Shown in pieces: positions 23,717 to 31,775 of a stretch of 64,000 nucleotides of DNA; the stretch's first letter is position 1; the number at the start of each line of letters is the position of its first letter. Both the position numbers and the translations under genes were made by a program. Below the pieces are notes generated by a model, which made no database searches, was not told the DNA's origin, and saw only the letters and a list, made by a program, of their open reading frames with translations. The DNA is from CALOCN01 sp942491735 (GTDB taxonomy: Bacteria > Eisenbacteria > RBG-16-71-46 > JABDJR01), in assembly GCA_942491735.1 (NCBI GenBank), contig CALOCN010000014.1, positions 2,418,001 through 2,482,000 on the forward strand, written 5' to 3'.

Positions 23717-24636
23717 CGGAACCTCGCCTGGGCGCGCAGGCGACCGGCTGCGTCCTCGGGAAGGGTTTCGTTGATCCAGATCCCGGTGCCCTTCTCGAAT
23801 CCTCCGACCTCCGCGGTCTTGGGAAGGACCTCCAGGGACCAGTGCGCTCCGGGTCCCGGCTCGCCCGGGTGCAGGACCAGGTTGAACGGCCGGTCTCCCA
23901 GCAGGTCGCGCAGTCCGCCCAGGGTATCGCGGAGACGGCGCGCGGTACTCTCGAGCAGGGCATCGGGGGCCTCGTCGAACAGGACGCCATGCGTGCCCGG
24001 CACGATCCAGGTCTCGTAGGCAAACCGCGACGCCTGCGGGCAACCCACCGCGACGGCATCGTCCAGGAACACCCGTCCGGATTCGTCCTGGGTGAGTCGA
24101 CAGACGGGGCAACGATCCGGATCGGCCACGGCGTGCGACGGGATACGCACCGGCAGCCCCACGATCTGGCTGTGCGGATGCGGCAACGAGGCGCCGGCGG
24201 CGGCACCCTGGTTCCTGAACACCACCACCGAAACCACCGAGGGCTCCTCCCGGATCGCCCGCACCCGGTCCCGCCAGGCGGCGAGGACGGTGCGCCAGTC
24301 GGGCACGGAGCGATCGGCCGGGTGCTCCCCATGGTCCGCGCTCTCGATCACCACCTCGTGGACGCCGGTGGCGGGGAGAACCCCCGAATCCCCGGTCCGG
24401 GCGCCGGCGGGATGGAGCGCGGGATACCGGTTGGGAACCACCCGCAAGGTCCAACCCGGTCCGTTGGCGGGCAGGTGGCCAGAACGTCCCCACGCCAACC
24501 GTTCGGGCGGGGTCTCCTGCTCCCGGCCCGGACAGAACGGGCAGGGTTCGCTGGATCCGATCGGACGCTGGGAACGCATCGGGGCATAGAGAATCCACGG
24601 ACTTCCCGGGTCGGCACGTCGAAACGAGGCGGTCAT
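23713..24636 (-). CDS. galT: galactose-1-phosphate uridylyltransferase-family protein
   Basis: 307-residue HIT-superfamily nucleotidyltransferase. The active-site motif HPHSQ (H153, H155) follows the expected strand. Zinc ligands are visible as C32 and C35 (CPFC), with a second C-x-x-C (DRCPVC) near residue 175. It would exchange UMP (or another NMP) between UDP-glucose and a hexose-1-phosphate. It is somewhat shorter than E. coli GalT (about 350) but usual for the bacterial group. It is followed directly by glgA (GTGA overlap), so it may deliver hexose-phosphates to or from glucan metabolism; ADP-glucose phosphorylase-like activity is an alternative for such GalT homologues. Confidence 0.87.
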   Translation of the reverse strand: MTASFRRADPGSPWILYAPMRSQRPIGSSEPCPFCPGREQETPPERLAWGRSGHLPANGPGWTLRVVPNRYPALHPAGARTGDSGVLPATGVHEVVIESADHGEHPADRSVPDWRTVLAAWRDRVRAIREEPSVVSVVVFRNQGAAAGASLPHPHSQIVGLPVRIPSHAVADPDRCPVCRLTQDESGRVFLDDAVAVGCPQASRFAYETWIVPGTHGVLFDEAPDALLESTARRLRDTLGGLRDLLGDRPFNLVLHPGEPGPGAHWSLEVLPKTAEVGGFEKGTGIWINETLPEDAAGRLRAQARFR

Positions 24637-24642
24637 TCCTCG

Positions 24643-25194
24643 TCAGTTGGGCCGCAGGACCAGCGTCTCGGCCACCCAGGCGCCGCTCCAACCGTTGCTC
24701 AGCACGTCGGCGCGGAACGCATCGGCATCCTGACGAACGAGGAAGTCCCCCACCCGCACCTTGTAGAAAGGCGGCTCGTACTCGACGTAGACCGGTTGCC
24801 GGCTGATCGCGCGGAACTCCGCCGCCTTGTCGTCGGCCAGCTGCAGGTTCGACGAGGCAAAGATCTGTACCCGCCAACCCGGGGTGAACTGCCGGGGATC
24901 CGGCGGAATCGTTTCCTGCCCGGCGCCGGCCGCCGCGGTCCCGGCCGCCGCAGCGGTCGCCGCGGCTTCGGGCGTCGGGGCCGGGGTGGTGGCCTGGGAA
25001 GGTGCGGGGGGAGGGACCATCATGCCGCTGGTGTCCCCCGCGGCCGACTCCAGGGTGTCGAGCGGCGACTCGACCCGCACCTCCCACTCGGCGTTGGCCA
25101 GTTCGGTCTCGGGGGATGGTGCCCCCTTGCCACAACCAAGAATGAGGACGGGGACCAGGACGGCCCCGATCCAGGGAAGCAGTGGATGTCGCAT
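24643..25194 (-). CDS. SPOR-domain lipoprotein
   Basis: 183-residue predicted lipoprotein. The signal MRHPLLPWIGAVLVPVLILGC ends in a lipobox with Cys21. Residues 50-105 are a low-complexity Pro/Thr/Ala linker. The C-terminal 75 residues (GWRVQIFASSNLQLADDKA ... YKVRVGDFLVRQDADAFR) form a SPOR domain, which binds denuded peptidoglycan glycans at septa. The start ATG at 25194 is immediately after the manC-like stop; no family member is expected in EPS operons, so it may link export to the cell wall or just be co-transcribed. Confidence 0.85.
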   Translation of the reverse strand: MRHPLLPWIGAVLVPVLILGCGKGAPSPETELANAEWEVRVESPLDTLESAAGDTSGMMVPPPAPSQATTPAPTPEAAATAAAAGTAAAGAGQETIPPDPRQFTPGWRVQIFASSNLQLADDKAAEFRAISRQPVYVEYEPPFYKVRVGDFLVRQDADAFRADVLSNGWSGAWVAETLVLRPN

Positions 25195-25195
25195 G

Positions 25196-26248
25196 TCATT
25201 CCTCCACGAGATGTCGGGTGCCGGGGCTGGCTTCAAGACGAGCCACCAGATCGCGCACGTCCTGGGCACGATCCTTGGCCATGACCAGGGTGGCGTCCGG
25301 GGTATGAACCACGACCGCGTTCGGTATCCCGAGCACGGCCACCGTTCCCCCATCGGACCAGGCGATGAGTCCGGGGCTGTCCTGGGCGACCACCGACCCA
25401 TGTCGATACCCGTCGCCCGACCCCAGGCGTTCGAGGGCTCCCCAGGAACCCAGATCGTCCCAGGGGAAGGTGGCCGGAATTACCGCGACGTTTCCGGCCG
25501 CCTCCAGCACCCCGTAGTCGACCGAGATCGACGGTGCGTGCGCGTACGCCGCATCCAGCCCCCGGGGTCCGGTCGCGCTGAACCGCAGGGACCGGAAGGC
25601 CCGATCGAGGCGCGGCACATGGCGGCGAACCGCCTGCGCGTACACCCCGGTCCGCCAGGCAAACACACCGCAGTTCCAGAGCAGGCCGTCCCTCACATAG
25701 CGACGAGCCCGGGCCGGAGTGGGTTTCTCCACGAACCGCCGGACGGCGCGGGCCGGCCCCCGCCCCAGCGGCTCTCCCGCGCGGATGTATCCATAGCCGG
25801 TTTCCGGACGGGTGGGATGGACCCCGATCAGGACCAACCGGTCGGCACGTTCCGCCGCGACGAGGGCCGATCGCAAGGCGCGACGGTAGGCGCCCGCACG
25901 CGGGACCCAGGCGTCGGCGGGCACCACGACCAGGCTCGCGCCCGGGTCCGCGGCCTCGATGGCCAGCACGGCAAGGTGAATGGCCGGCGCGGTATTGCGC
26001 CCCACCGGTTCCCGCAGGATCCGCGCCGGGGTGAGCTCGGGGATTTCCTGCCGGACACGCCGGGCATGCTCGGCCGCGGTCACCACCCAGATCCGCTCGG
26101 CCGGAATCAGGGGGAGCAGGCGTTCAAACGTGGCGCGCAGGAGGGACTGCTCCGTGCCCAGGGGCAGGAACTGCTTTGGTCGGCGCTTTCGACTGACCGG
26201 CCAGAAGCGGACACCGCTTCCACCGGCGAGAATCACTGCGTGTCGCAT
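25196..26248 (-). CDS. manC: mannose-1-phosphate guanylyltransferase-like nucleotidyltransferase
   Basis: 350-residue sugar nucleotidyltransferase. The signature AVILAGGSGVRFWPVSRKRR followed by PKQFL is exactly the GDP-mannose pyrophosphorylase type. GRNTAPA (about 89-95), VVPADAWV (about 114-121), FVEKP (about 170-174) and WNCGVF (about 190-195) follow. The C-terminal phosphomannose isomerase cupin found in long ManC is absent, so this is the short form. It would make GDP-mannose for the exopolysaccharide. ATG at 26248 has GGGGAGGG close upstream (AAAGGGGAGGGC); five residues of upstream frame are ignored. First gene of the operon, divergent from the methyltransferase gene. Confidence 0.9.
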   Translation of the reverse strand: MRHAVILAGGSGVRFWPVSRKRRPKQFLPLGTEQSLLRATFERLLPLIPAERIWVVTAAEHARRVRQEIPELTPARILREPVGRNTAPAIHLAVLAIEAADPGASLVVVPADAWVPRAGAYRRALRSALVAAERADRLVLIGVHPTRPETGYGYIRAGEPLGRGPARAVRRFVEKPTPARARRYVRDGLLWNCGVFAWRTGVYAQAVRRHVPRLDRAFRSLRFSATGPRGLDAAYAHAPSISVDYGVLEAAGNVAVIPATFPWDDLGSWGALERLGSGDGYRHGSVVAQDSPGLIAWSDGGTVAVLGIPNAVVVHTPDATLVMAKDRAQDVRDLVARLEASPGTRHLVEE

Positions 26249-26369
26249 GCCCTCCCCTTTCACGACGCGGGGAGCTTAGCGCATGCGGCCCACACTGTCC
26301 CGCCCCGCCGGTTGGACGCGGGGAGAAAAACGCTGGCGTGAGCGTGCGGCGGTTCGCTACGGTCCTCCG
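26249..26369. other. divergent intergenic region with an 11-bp direct repeat
   Basis: About 120 bases between the manC-like gene and the methyltransferase gene. GACGCGGGGAG occurs twice in direct orientation (26264-26274 and 26315-26325). No clear -10/-35 pair is seen on either strand. If the methyltransferase started at the ATG at 26283, which has GGGGAG upstream, the gap would shrink to about 34 bases. Confidence 0.4.
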
Positions 26370-27377
26370 ATGGTTACCCGTCTCAAGGCTTTCCTCGATG
26401 CCCTGCTCGCCCGGCTCTTCACCGAACGTCCGGCGGAGATTGCCGCCTGGTTCTACGACTACTTCGATGAACTGGACAGCGACGAGGGACGCCGTCGCTA
26501 CGCACGCATGATCGTCTCCGACCTCGACCTGGCCAAGTTCGATCCCAAGGGCAAGGTGGTCCTGGACGCGGGCTCGGGATTCGGGGTCACCCTGCTGTGT
26601 CTGGCCCGGTTGGAAGCCCGCCTTGCGCTGGGGCTCGAGGCCTATGCGCCGATGGCCGGCACCGCGCACCGTCTCCAGCAACGTTTCGCCCGCGAGCTTC
26701 CGGCCGCGACCCTTTCGGCCAGCGTGCACGCGATCCCGGTCGCCGCAGCCAGCGTGGACTTCATCTACTGCAACGAGGCGCTGAGCCATTTCCTGGATCC
26801 CTCGGCCTTCCTTGCCGAAGCGGCACGCACCCTGCGTCCGGGGGGCATTCTCTTCATTGCCGACGGGAACAACGGCGCCAATCCACGCACCGCGGCCGAA
26901 GTGCGGGAGGTGTGGCGTCGTTTCGAGGAGGGCCCCCCCGTGGAGGACTTCCACGGACACCGCATCGAGACCCCCTACCGGGACCAGCGCCGCAGCCTCA
27001 TTGCCGCCGCCCTGCCGGGTCTGGGACCCGCGGTGCTCGATCGCCTGGCCTGGGGCACGTTCGGGCTCCATGGCGCGGCGGTGACCGAGCGGGCGCGGGA
27101 ACTCCTCGCCGGCGGTACGCTCCCCACCGACCCCCCCGAGGTGACCACCTGCCCGGTCGACCCGGTGAAAGGGGACCACATCGAGAACCTCATCCACCCC
27201 GAGGCCATGCGGGAGGAACTGGAAGGCCTGGGATTCTCGGTCCGGGTGGCCGCCCACTTCGGCGGGGCGCGCTCCCCGCTCATCGCCGCGGCCAACCGGG
27301 TTCTCCGGGCGGCGACGCCGCTCACCCTGCCCATGGCCCGCTCGGTCAAGATCGTGGCGACCCGCAGGAGCGGCTAG
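26370..27377 (+). CDS. SAM-dependent class I methyltransferase
   Basis: 335-residue methyltransferase. The nucleotide-binding motif I KVVLDAGSGFGVTLL lies at about 60-74, an acidic residue in LGLEAYAPM at motif II, and motif IV-like VDFIYCNEALSHF near 130; ARTLRPGGILFIADGNNG near 150 is the post-IV strand. Such enzymes in glycan loci methylate sugars or lipid carriers; the substrate is unknown. I place the start at ATG 26370 (MVTRLKAFLDALL), where the protein becomes well-structured. An ATG at 26283 has a better ribosome-binding site and would add 29 basic residues, so the start is uncertain. The stop overlaps that of the converging GT4 gene (CTAG). Confidence 0.78.
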   Translation: MVTRLKAFLDALLARLFTERPAEIAAWFYDYFDELDSDEGRRRYARMIVSDLDLAKFDPKGKVVLDAGSGFGVTLLCLARLEARLALGLEAYAPMAGTAHRLQQRFARELPAATLSASVHAIPVAAASVDFIYCNEALSHFLDPSAFLAEAARTLRPGGILFIADGNNGANPRTAAEVREVWRRFEEGPPVEDFHGHRIETPYRDQRRSLIAAALPGLGPAVLDRLAWGTFGLHGAAVTERARELLAGGTLPTDPPEVTTCPVDPVKGDHIENLIHPEAMREELEGLGFSVRVAAHFGGARSPLIAAANRVLRAATPLTLPMARSVKIVATRRSG

Positions 27378-28501
27378 CGGTCACTCCGCGGAACGCTGCC
27401 CCCCTGGCGGGCGACCAGGATCTCCCGATAGATCGCTTCGACCTGATCCACCACCGTGCCCCACTGGAACCGGTGCGCGAGGTCCGCGGCCACCGTGCGT
27501 TCATAGGCCGCCACGCGGTCCGGATTCCGGTCGAGGGCGGTCAGGGCCTCGGTCAGCGCGTCCACGTTGTCGCTGGCGAAGGAAGGGCAGTCCTCCCCCA
27601 CCACTTCGAGGTTCTCCGGGATGTCGCTGACCAGGGTGCAGCGTTCGAAGGACAGCCCCTCGAGGAGCGCGATGGAGAGCCCCTCCAGGGTGGAGGGGAG
27701 CACCACCGAGTAGGCGTGACTCCACAGGGCTTCCAGTTGCTCGCCATGCACGTATCCGGTGAAGACGGTGTTGGGAGGCGCGGCGGCGTGGAGCGACGCC
27801 ACGTAGTCGTCGGTGAACGAGGAACCCCCGGCAATGACCAGCTTGCGGTCGGTCCGCAGACGCCCGAACGCCTCGAGCAGCAGGTGGGCCCCCTTCTCGG
27901 GGGTGAGCCGGCCGACGAACAGGAAATACTTCCCCGGCTCCACGCCCCAGGGCTCCAGCAGCTCGGCCGGACGGCGGATGGGAAGTCCCACCCCGTTGGG
28001 GACGTAGTCCGGCCGGATGCGGTACTTCTCCTCGAAGTAGCGTTGCAGGGTGCGCGACACCGCGATGGTCCGGTCCGGGCAGTGCGCGGCCGGGTACTCG
28101 CAGTGCTGGAGCAGGTACGTGGCGAGCTTCCCCCACTTCTCCCGTTCCCAGTCCAGCCCGTGCAGGGTCACCACGCTCCCCATGCCCCGCAGATGCGGCG
28201 CCCACGAGAGCGCGGCCGGGCCCAGGGCGTGGTAGTGGACGATGTCCACCGGATGGGCGAGGGCGTCGAGGGTGGCCAGCGCGGTGTGGCTCGGGGTGTC
28301 CAGATGCTTCGTGCGCAGGGTTTGCTTGGGAACCCGCTCCATGCCGCGATGCGGTTTCGAACCGCCGGCGTAGTAGGGACGGGTGTAGACCCGCACCGAG
28401 TGCCCGCGCTCGACGAGCAGGGCGCCGATCTCCTCCACATGACGTTCGATGCCGCCGTACGAGGCGGGGATGCCCTTCTGTCCGATCATGGCGATCCGCA
28501 T
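27374..28501 (-). CDS. family 4 glycosyltransferase (GQKGIP-type)
   Basis: 375-residue GT-B enzyme. MRIAMIGQKGIPASYGGIER is the typical start of a group of GT4 transferases in polysaccharide loci (rhamnosyl- or mannosyltransferases). DIVHYHALGPAALSW is near residue 90, FVGRLTPEKGAHLLLEAFG near 200, and the E-x7-E motif lies in TLEGLSIALLEGLSFE near 285. No membrane segment. The ATG shares one base with the upstream GT4 stop (TGATG). The frame extends upstream but only in shadow of that gene. Convergent with the methyltransferase, with overlapping stops. Confidence 0.9.
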   Translation of the reverse strand: MRIAMIGQKGIPASYGGIERHVEEIGALLVERGHSVRVYTRPYYAGGSKPHRGMERVPKQTLRTKHLDTPSHTALATLDALAHPVDIVHYHALGPAALSWAPHLRGMGSVVTLHGLDWEREKWGKLATYLLQHCEYPAAHCPDRTIAVSRTLQRYFEEKYRIRPDYVPNGVGLPIRRPAELLEPWGVEPGKYFLFVGRLTPEKGAHLLLEAFGRLRTDRKLVIAGGSSFTDDYVASLHAAAPPNTVFTGYVHGEQLEALWSHAYSVVLPSTLEGLSIALLEGLSFERCTLVSDIPENLEVVGEDCPSFASDNVDALTEALTALDRNPDRVAAYERTVAADLAHRFQWGTVVDQVEAIYREILVARQGGSVPRSDR

Positions 28502-29706
28502 CAGGCCACCACCGCTTCGTAGACCGCGAGCAGACGATCGAGATGCGAGTCGGGATCGAAACGCTCCGTCACCTCCCGCCGGGCCGCCCGGCCCAGGGTC
28601 TGTGCCTCGCGGGGTTGCAGGCGGAGCATGGCGTCGGCGAGGGCGGGGGCGGAACCCGGTTCCACGAGGAATCCGGTCTCCCCGTCGCGAACCAGTTCCG
28701 GGATGCCCCCGATCGCGGAACCGATCACCGGTGTCCAACTGGCAAACGCCTCGAGCACCACGTAGGGCTGGTTCTCGTACCATGTCGAGGGAACGACGAG
28801 GGCCCGCGCCCTGGCCAGTTCGCCACGCAGGGACACCTCATCCAGATGTCCAAGGAAGCGGACCCGATCGCCAAGGGGTTGGGCCCTGCGATGGAGTTCC
28901 TCTTCCAGCGGGCCGGTCCCCGCGACGCGCAGGGTCAGGCCGGGGGCCGACTCCAACGCCTCCAGGAGCACCTCGATCCCCTTCTCGGCCGAAAGCCGAC
29001 CGGCGTAGAGGAACGAGGCCCCCCGCTCGCCCGGCTCGGACGGAAACATGTCCGCGCGCAGACAGTTGGGAAGGGTCTCCATGCGATCCGCGGGGAGACC
29101 GTGGGCGACCAGCGTGTCGGCGAGAAACCGACTCGGGGCGAGAAACCGCGCCACGCAGTCCATCCAGCCACGCCACTGCCCCACCTTGAGTTCCAGGGCG
29201 GCAATGACCGAGCGGGCCAGGGAGCCCGACTGGCAGCGATGCCGTACCGCGGGGAAGACGCGTCCATGTCCGCACTCGGTGCAGGGGCTGCCGTCGCGTA
29301 GGAAGGTATAGACCGGGCAGGCCCACTGGAAATCGTGCAGGGTCTGCACCACCGGCACGGCCCGTTCCCGCAACGCTTCGAAGAGCGCACCCGAAAGCTG
29401 GTGATGCACGTTGTGCAGGTGGGCCACATCGGGACGGAAGGCGTCCACGAGGGCCAACGCCTTGGCTCGGGTTTCCCGGTTGTAGACGGTCCGGGTCGCC
29501 GCACCGAGCGCGGCCAACCCGCCGGTGTCGTACTCGACCCGCGAGACGAAATGTTCCGCGTAGGGGGTGGGCCGGTTCGACGGATGGTGCATGCTGAACG
29601 GGGCCACCGCATGACCCCGCGCGGGCAGCAGGTCGAGAAGGTCGAACAGGTAGCGTTCGGATCCGCCCTTGAGAAAGAAGAACTTGTTGGCCTGGAGCAC
29701 CCTCAC
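28501..29706 (-). CDS. family 4 glycosyltransferase with cysteine-rich insert
   Basis: 401-residue GT-B enzyme. The N-terminus VRVLQANKFFFLKGGSERYL has the GG motif. VAHLHNVHHQLS is near 90. A Cys-rich stretch (WACPVYTFLRDGSPCTECGHG, plus a later Cys) near 115-145 is characteristic of one GT4 subgroup and could bind metal. The donor domain has FLYAGRLSAEKGIEVLLEAL near 245 and a modified E-x7-E motif in TWYENQPYVVLEAFASW near 320. The GTG start overlaps the preceding gene's stop (GTGA). Middle gene of a run of three GT4 enzymes, probably adding successive sugars. Confidence 0.9.
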   Translation of the reverse strand: MRVLQANKFFFLKGGSERYLFDLLDLLPARGHAVAPFSMHHPSNRPTPYAEHFVSRVEYDTGGLAALGAATRTVYNRETRAKALALVDAFRPDVAHLHNVHHQLSGALFEALRERAVPVVQTLHDFQWACPVYTFLRDGSPCTECGHGRVFPAVRHRCQSGSLARSVIAALELKVGQWRGWMDCVARFLAPSRFLADTLVAHGLPADRMETLPNCLRADMFPSEPGERGASFLYAGRLSAEKGIEVLLEALESAPGLTLRVAGTGPLEEELHRRAQPLGDRVRFLGHLDEVSLRGELARARALVVPSTWYENQPYVVLEAFASWTPVIGSAIGGIPELVRDGETGFLVEPGSAPALADAMLRLQPREAQTLGRAARREVTERFDPDSHLDRLLAVYEAVVA

Positions 29707-30806
29707 GCCGCGACGCTCCCTTCCCAGACCCCGAGCAGCGCGTCGACCGCCGCGTCCAACCCGTAGCGCGAAACCGACACGCCGGCCCGCCGGATCAGAC
29801 GCTCGCGGGTTTCCGGTTCGGCCAGCAGGACATCGACCGCGTCGCGGAACGCCTCCGCATCCCCGGGGGGCACCAGGAGCCCGGACCCACCGTCCTCCAG
29901 CATCGCGGCCAGGTCGCCGACCCGCGTGGCAACCACCGGGACCCCGGCGGCCATCGCCTCCAGCACCGACACCGGTTGGGTCTCCACCACCGGATGCGAC
30001 GGGAGAGCGAACACGGTAAAGGCAGGAAGCAGCCGGAGCACGTCCGAGCGCCGCCCCAGGAAGTGCACCGCGCCGGCCAGATCCGGTTCGGCGGCCCGGG
30101 CCTCCAGGGCGGCCCGTTCGTCCCCTTCGCCGACCAGCACCACCTGCAGGTCCGGATAGCGGCGGCGCAACACGGCCGCGCTCTCGAGCAGCACGCGCTG
30201 GTTCTTCTCGGGCCGGAGCATGGCCACCGTTCCCAGGACCGGTCCCGAGGCGGGAAGATCCAGCGCCTCCCGGGCCCGCGCCGGGGTCGGCAGGTCCCGG
30301 AACCGCGAGAGGTCGATCCCGTTGGGAACCACCGCGATCTTCCCCGCCGGCACCCGTTCCCGGGTGGTGAGGTATTGCGCATGGCTCGGGCTGAGCGCGA
30401 GCACGTGGTCGTAGGAAGGCAAGGCGAGACGGAACCAGCGCCCCAGGCTCGATCGCCCCCCAAAGAGTCCGGTGCTGTGGATGGCGACCACCCGCCGCTC
30501 TACCCCGGCCAGGGGGGCCGCCACCGAAGTGGCCACCACCGCGTTCTGGTGATCCAGCGTGTAGACCGCACGCGCGGTGGAGAGGCGTCGTTGCAGCCGC
30601 GAGACCCCGGCCAGGGGCATGCGCCCCGGAGCCAACCCGCTCTCGAGGTCCACCTCCCCGGCAAGTTCGGCCCCGATGTCCCCCGGTTCCCGCAACAGGG
30701 ACCAGCGCACGTCGTGGCCGCGTTCCAGCAGCTTGCGGGTCAGCGCCGCGGCCATGGTCTCGGCCCCGCCGCGGACAAGGGTGGACCCCACGAAATGGAT
30801 GTTCAC
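29703..30806 (-). CDS. family 4 glycosyltransferase
   Basis: 367-residue GT-B enzyme. VNIHFVGSTLVRGGAETMAA is the acceptor-domain start. VPNGIDLSRFRD lies near 165, TVAMLRPEKNQRVLLESA near 195 and the E-x7-E donor motif in HPVVETQPVSVLEAMAAGVP near 280 (E-T-Q-P-V-S-V-L-E). The GTG start at 30806 overlaps the stop of the WecG-family gene (GTGA), and its own stop overlaps the next GTG (GTGA), so the run is tightly coupled. Upstream in-frame sequence lies inside the WecG-family gene and is ignored. Confidence 0.9.
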   Translation of the reverse strand: MNIHFVGSTLVRGGAETMAAALTRKLLERGHDVRWSLLREPGDIGAELAGEVDLESGLAPGRMPLAGVSRLQRRLSTARAVYTLDHQNAVVATSVAAPLAGVERRVVAIHSTGLFGGRSSLGRWFRLALPSYDHVLALSPSHAQYLTTRERVPAGKIAVVPNGIDLSRFRDLPTPARAREALDLPASGPVLGTVAMLRPEKNQRVLLESAAVLRRRYPDLQVVLVGEGDERAALEARAAEPDLAGAVHFLGRRSDVLRLLPAFTVFALPSHPVVETQPVSVLEAMAAGVPVVATRVGDLAAMLEDGGSGLLVPPGDAEAFRDAVDVLLAEPETRERLIRRAGVSVSRYGLDAAVDALLGVWEGSVAA

Positions 30807-31573
30807 GAAGGACCACCATCGGGGTTTCCGGGGCGACGCAACGAGCTCTTGATGACACGCCACACGAACACCCAGCCGGTGCTCACGTAACGTTTCCAGA
30901 GACGGCCCGGCTCCTGGGCCATGCGGTAGAACCACTCCAGACCGACCTGCTGCATCCAGCGCGGCGCACGACGCACGAGACCGGCCAACACGTCGAACGA
31001 CCCCCCGACTCCCATGCTCACCCCGGCTCCGGTCGCCTCCCAGTTGCGGTCGATCCAGAACTCCTTCATCGGGGTTCCCATCGCGACGAACAGCAGATCG
31101 GGGCGGGTCTCCCGGATGGAGGCGACCAGGGCCGGCTCCTCTTCCGCGGTGAAGTAGCCGTGGTGGGATCCGGCGATCCGCAGGGTGGGGTAACGTTCTT
31201 CGAGAACGGTCAGCATGCGCTCCAGGATCTCGGAGCGTGCTCCCAGGAAGTACACCCGGTGACCCTTCTCGGCCGCATGCTCGACGAGGGCTTCCATGAG
31301 GTCGATGCCGGCGACCCGTGACGTCCGGACCCCGGCCACCAGGGGCAGGGCCCAGACCACGCTCATCCCGTCGGCGATGATCAGCTCACAGGTGGAGACG
31401 GCCCGGAACAACTCCCGGTCGCTCTCCATCTTGACCAGCTTGGCCGCGTTGACCACCCCCACCCGGCCCGGCGCTCCCGAAGCGATCCGCCGGGATACCC
31501 ACTCGACGGCATCCGCGAGACGCATCGGATCGACGGGACAACCGAGCAGGATGGGACGGGGCTTGGCACTCAC
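30803..31573 (-). CDS. WecG/TagA/CpsF family glycosyltransferase (GT26)
   Basis: 256-residue member of the WecG/TagA/CpsF family, which adds the second sugar (ManNAc, ManNAcA or similar) onto a lipid-diphosphate-linked first sugar at the inner membrane. Motifs: IADGMSVVWALPL near 70 (conserved Asp), RVYFLGARSEI near 107, DLLFVAMGTPMKEFW near 157 and GVGGSFDVLAGLVRRAP near 190. The basic, tryptophan-rich C-terminus (GLEWFYRMAQEPGRLWKRY) is the family's membrane-association tail. GTG start with GAGG about 9 bases upstream. First gene of the four-gene glycosyltransferase run; its leader holds motif B and a -10-like box. Confidence 0.92.
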   Translation of the reverse strand: MSAKPRPILLGCPVDPMRLADAVEWVSRRIASGAPGRVGVVNAAKLVKMESDRELFRAVSTCELIIADGMSVVWALPLVAGVRTSRVAGIDLMEALVEHAAEKGHRVYFLGARSEILERMLTVLEERYPTLRIAGSHHGYFTAEEEPALVASIRETRPDLLFVAMGTPMKEFWIDRNWEATGAGVSMGVGGSFDVLAGLVRRAPRWMQQVGLEWFYRMAQEPGRLWKRYVSTGWVFVWRVIKSSLRRPGNPDGGPS

Positions 31574-31629
31574 GGACGGATCCTCGACGGGTTCAGGACA
31601 GGGGGCGCGAACGCGGGCATTCGAGTCTG

Positions 31630-31656
31630 GGTTATCGACGAGGGGGCAGCAACCCC
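31630..31656 (-). promoter_or_regulatory. shared leader motif B (sigma-28-like -10) upstream of the WecG-family gene
   Basis: On the minus strand GGGGTTGCTGCCCCC lies directly in front of TC-GTCGATAACC. It matches motif A at 11051 over TGCCCCC and GTCGATAACC, with two extra bases between. The GTCGATAA part resembles the sigma-28 -10 box (GCCGATAA). GGGG/CCCC can also pair as a small hairpin. Transcription from here would leave a leader of about 50 bases before the GTG at 31573. Confidence 0.4.
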
Positions 31657-31700
31657 GTAGCCGGATCGACCGGCCCGCCGACCGCCGGCCTCACCGAAGC

Positions 31701-31717
31701 CTCCCGGACAACGGGAG
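31701..31717. promoter_or_regulatory. small perfect hairpin in the WecG-gene leader
   Basis: CTCCCG-GACAA-CGGGAG, a 6-bp stem with a 5-base loop. It sits just downstream of the -10-like box at 31732. No T-run follows on the minus strand, so it is not a terminator for that direction; an operator or leader structure is possible. Confidence 0.3.
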
Positions 31718-31731
31718 AAAACGAGCGTAAA

Positions 31732-31737
31732 AGTATA
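31732..31737 (-). promoter_or_regulatory. -10-like box upstream of the glycosyltransferase run
   Basis: TATACT on the minus strand in a locally AT-rich stretch, in the 202-base gap between the AsmA-like gene and the WecG-family gene. No good -35 hexamer is found 16-18 bases upstream, so the call is weak. Confidence 0.3.
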
Positions 31738-31775
31738 AACCATGGACCCTTAGAACGCGTTAATCCGGGGTTGCA

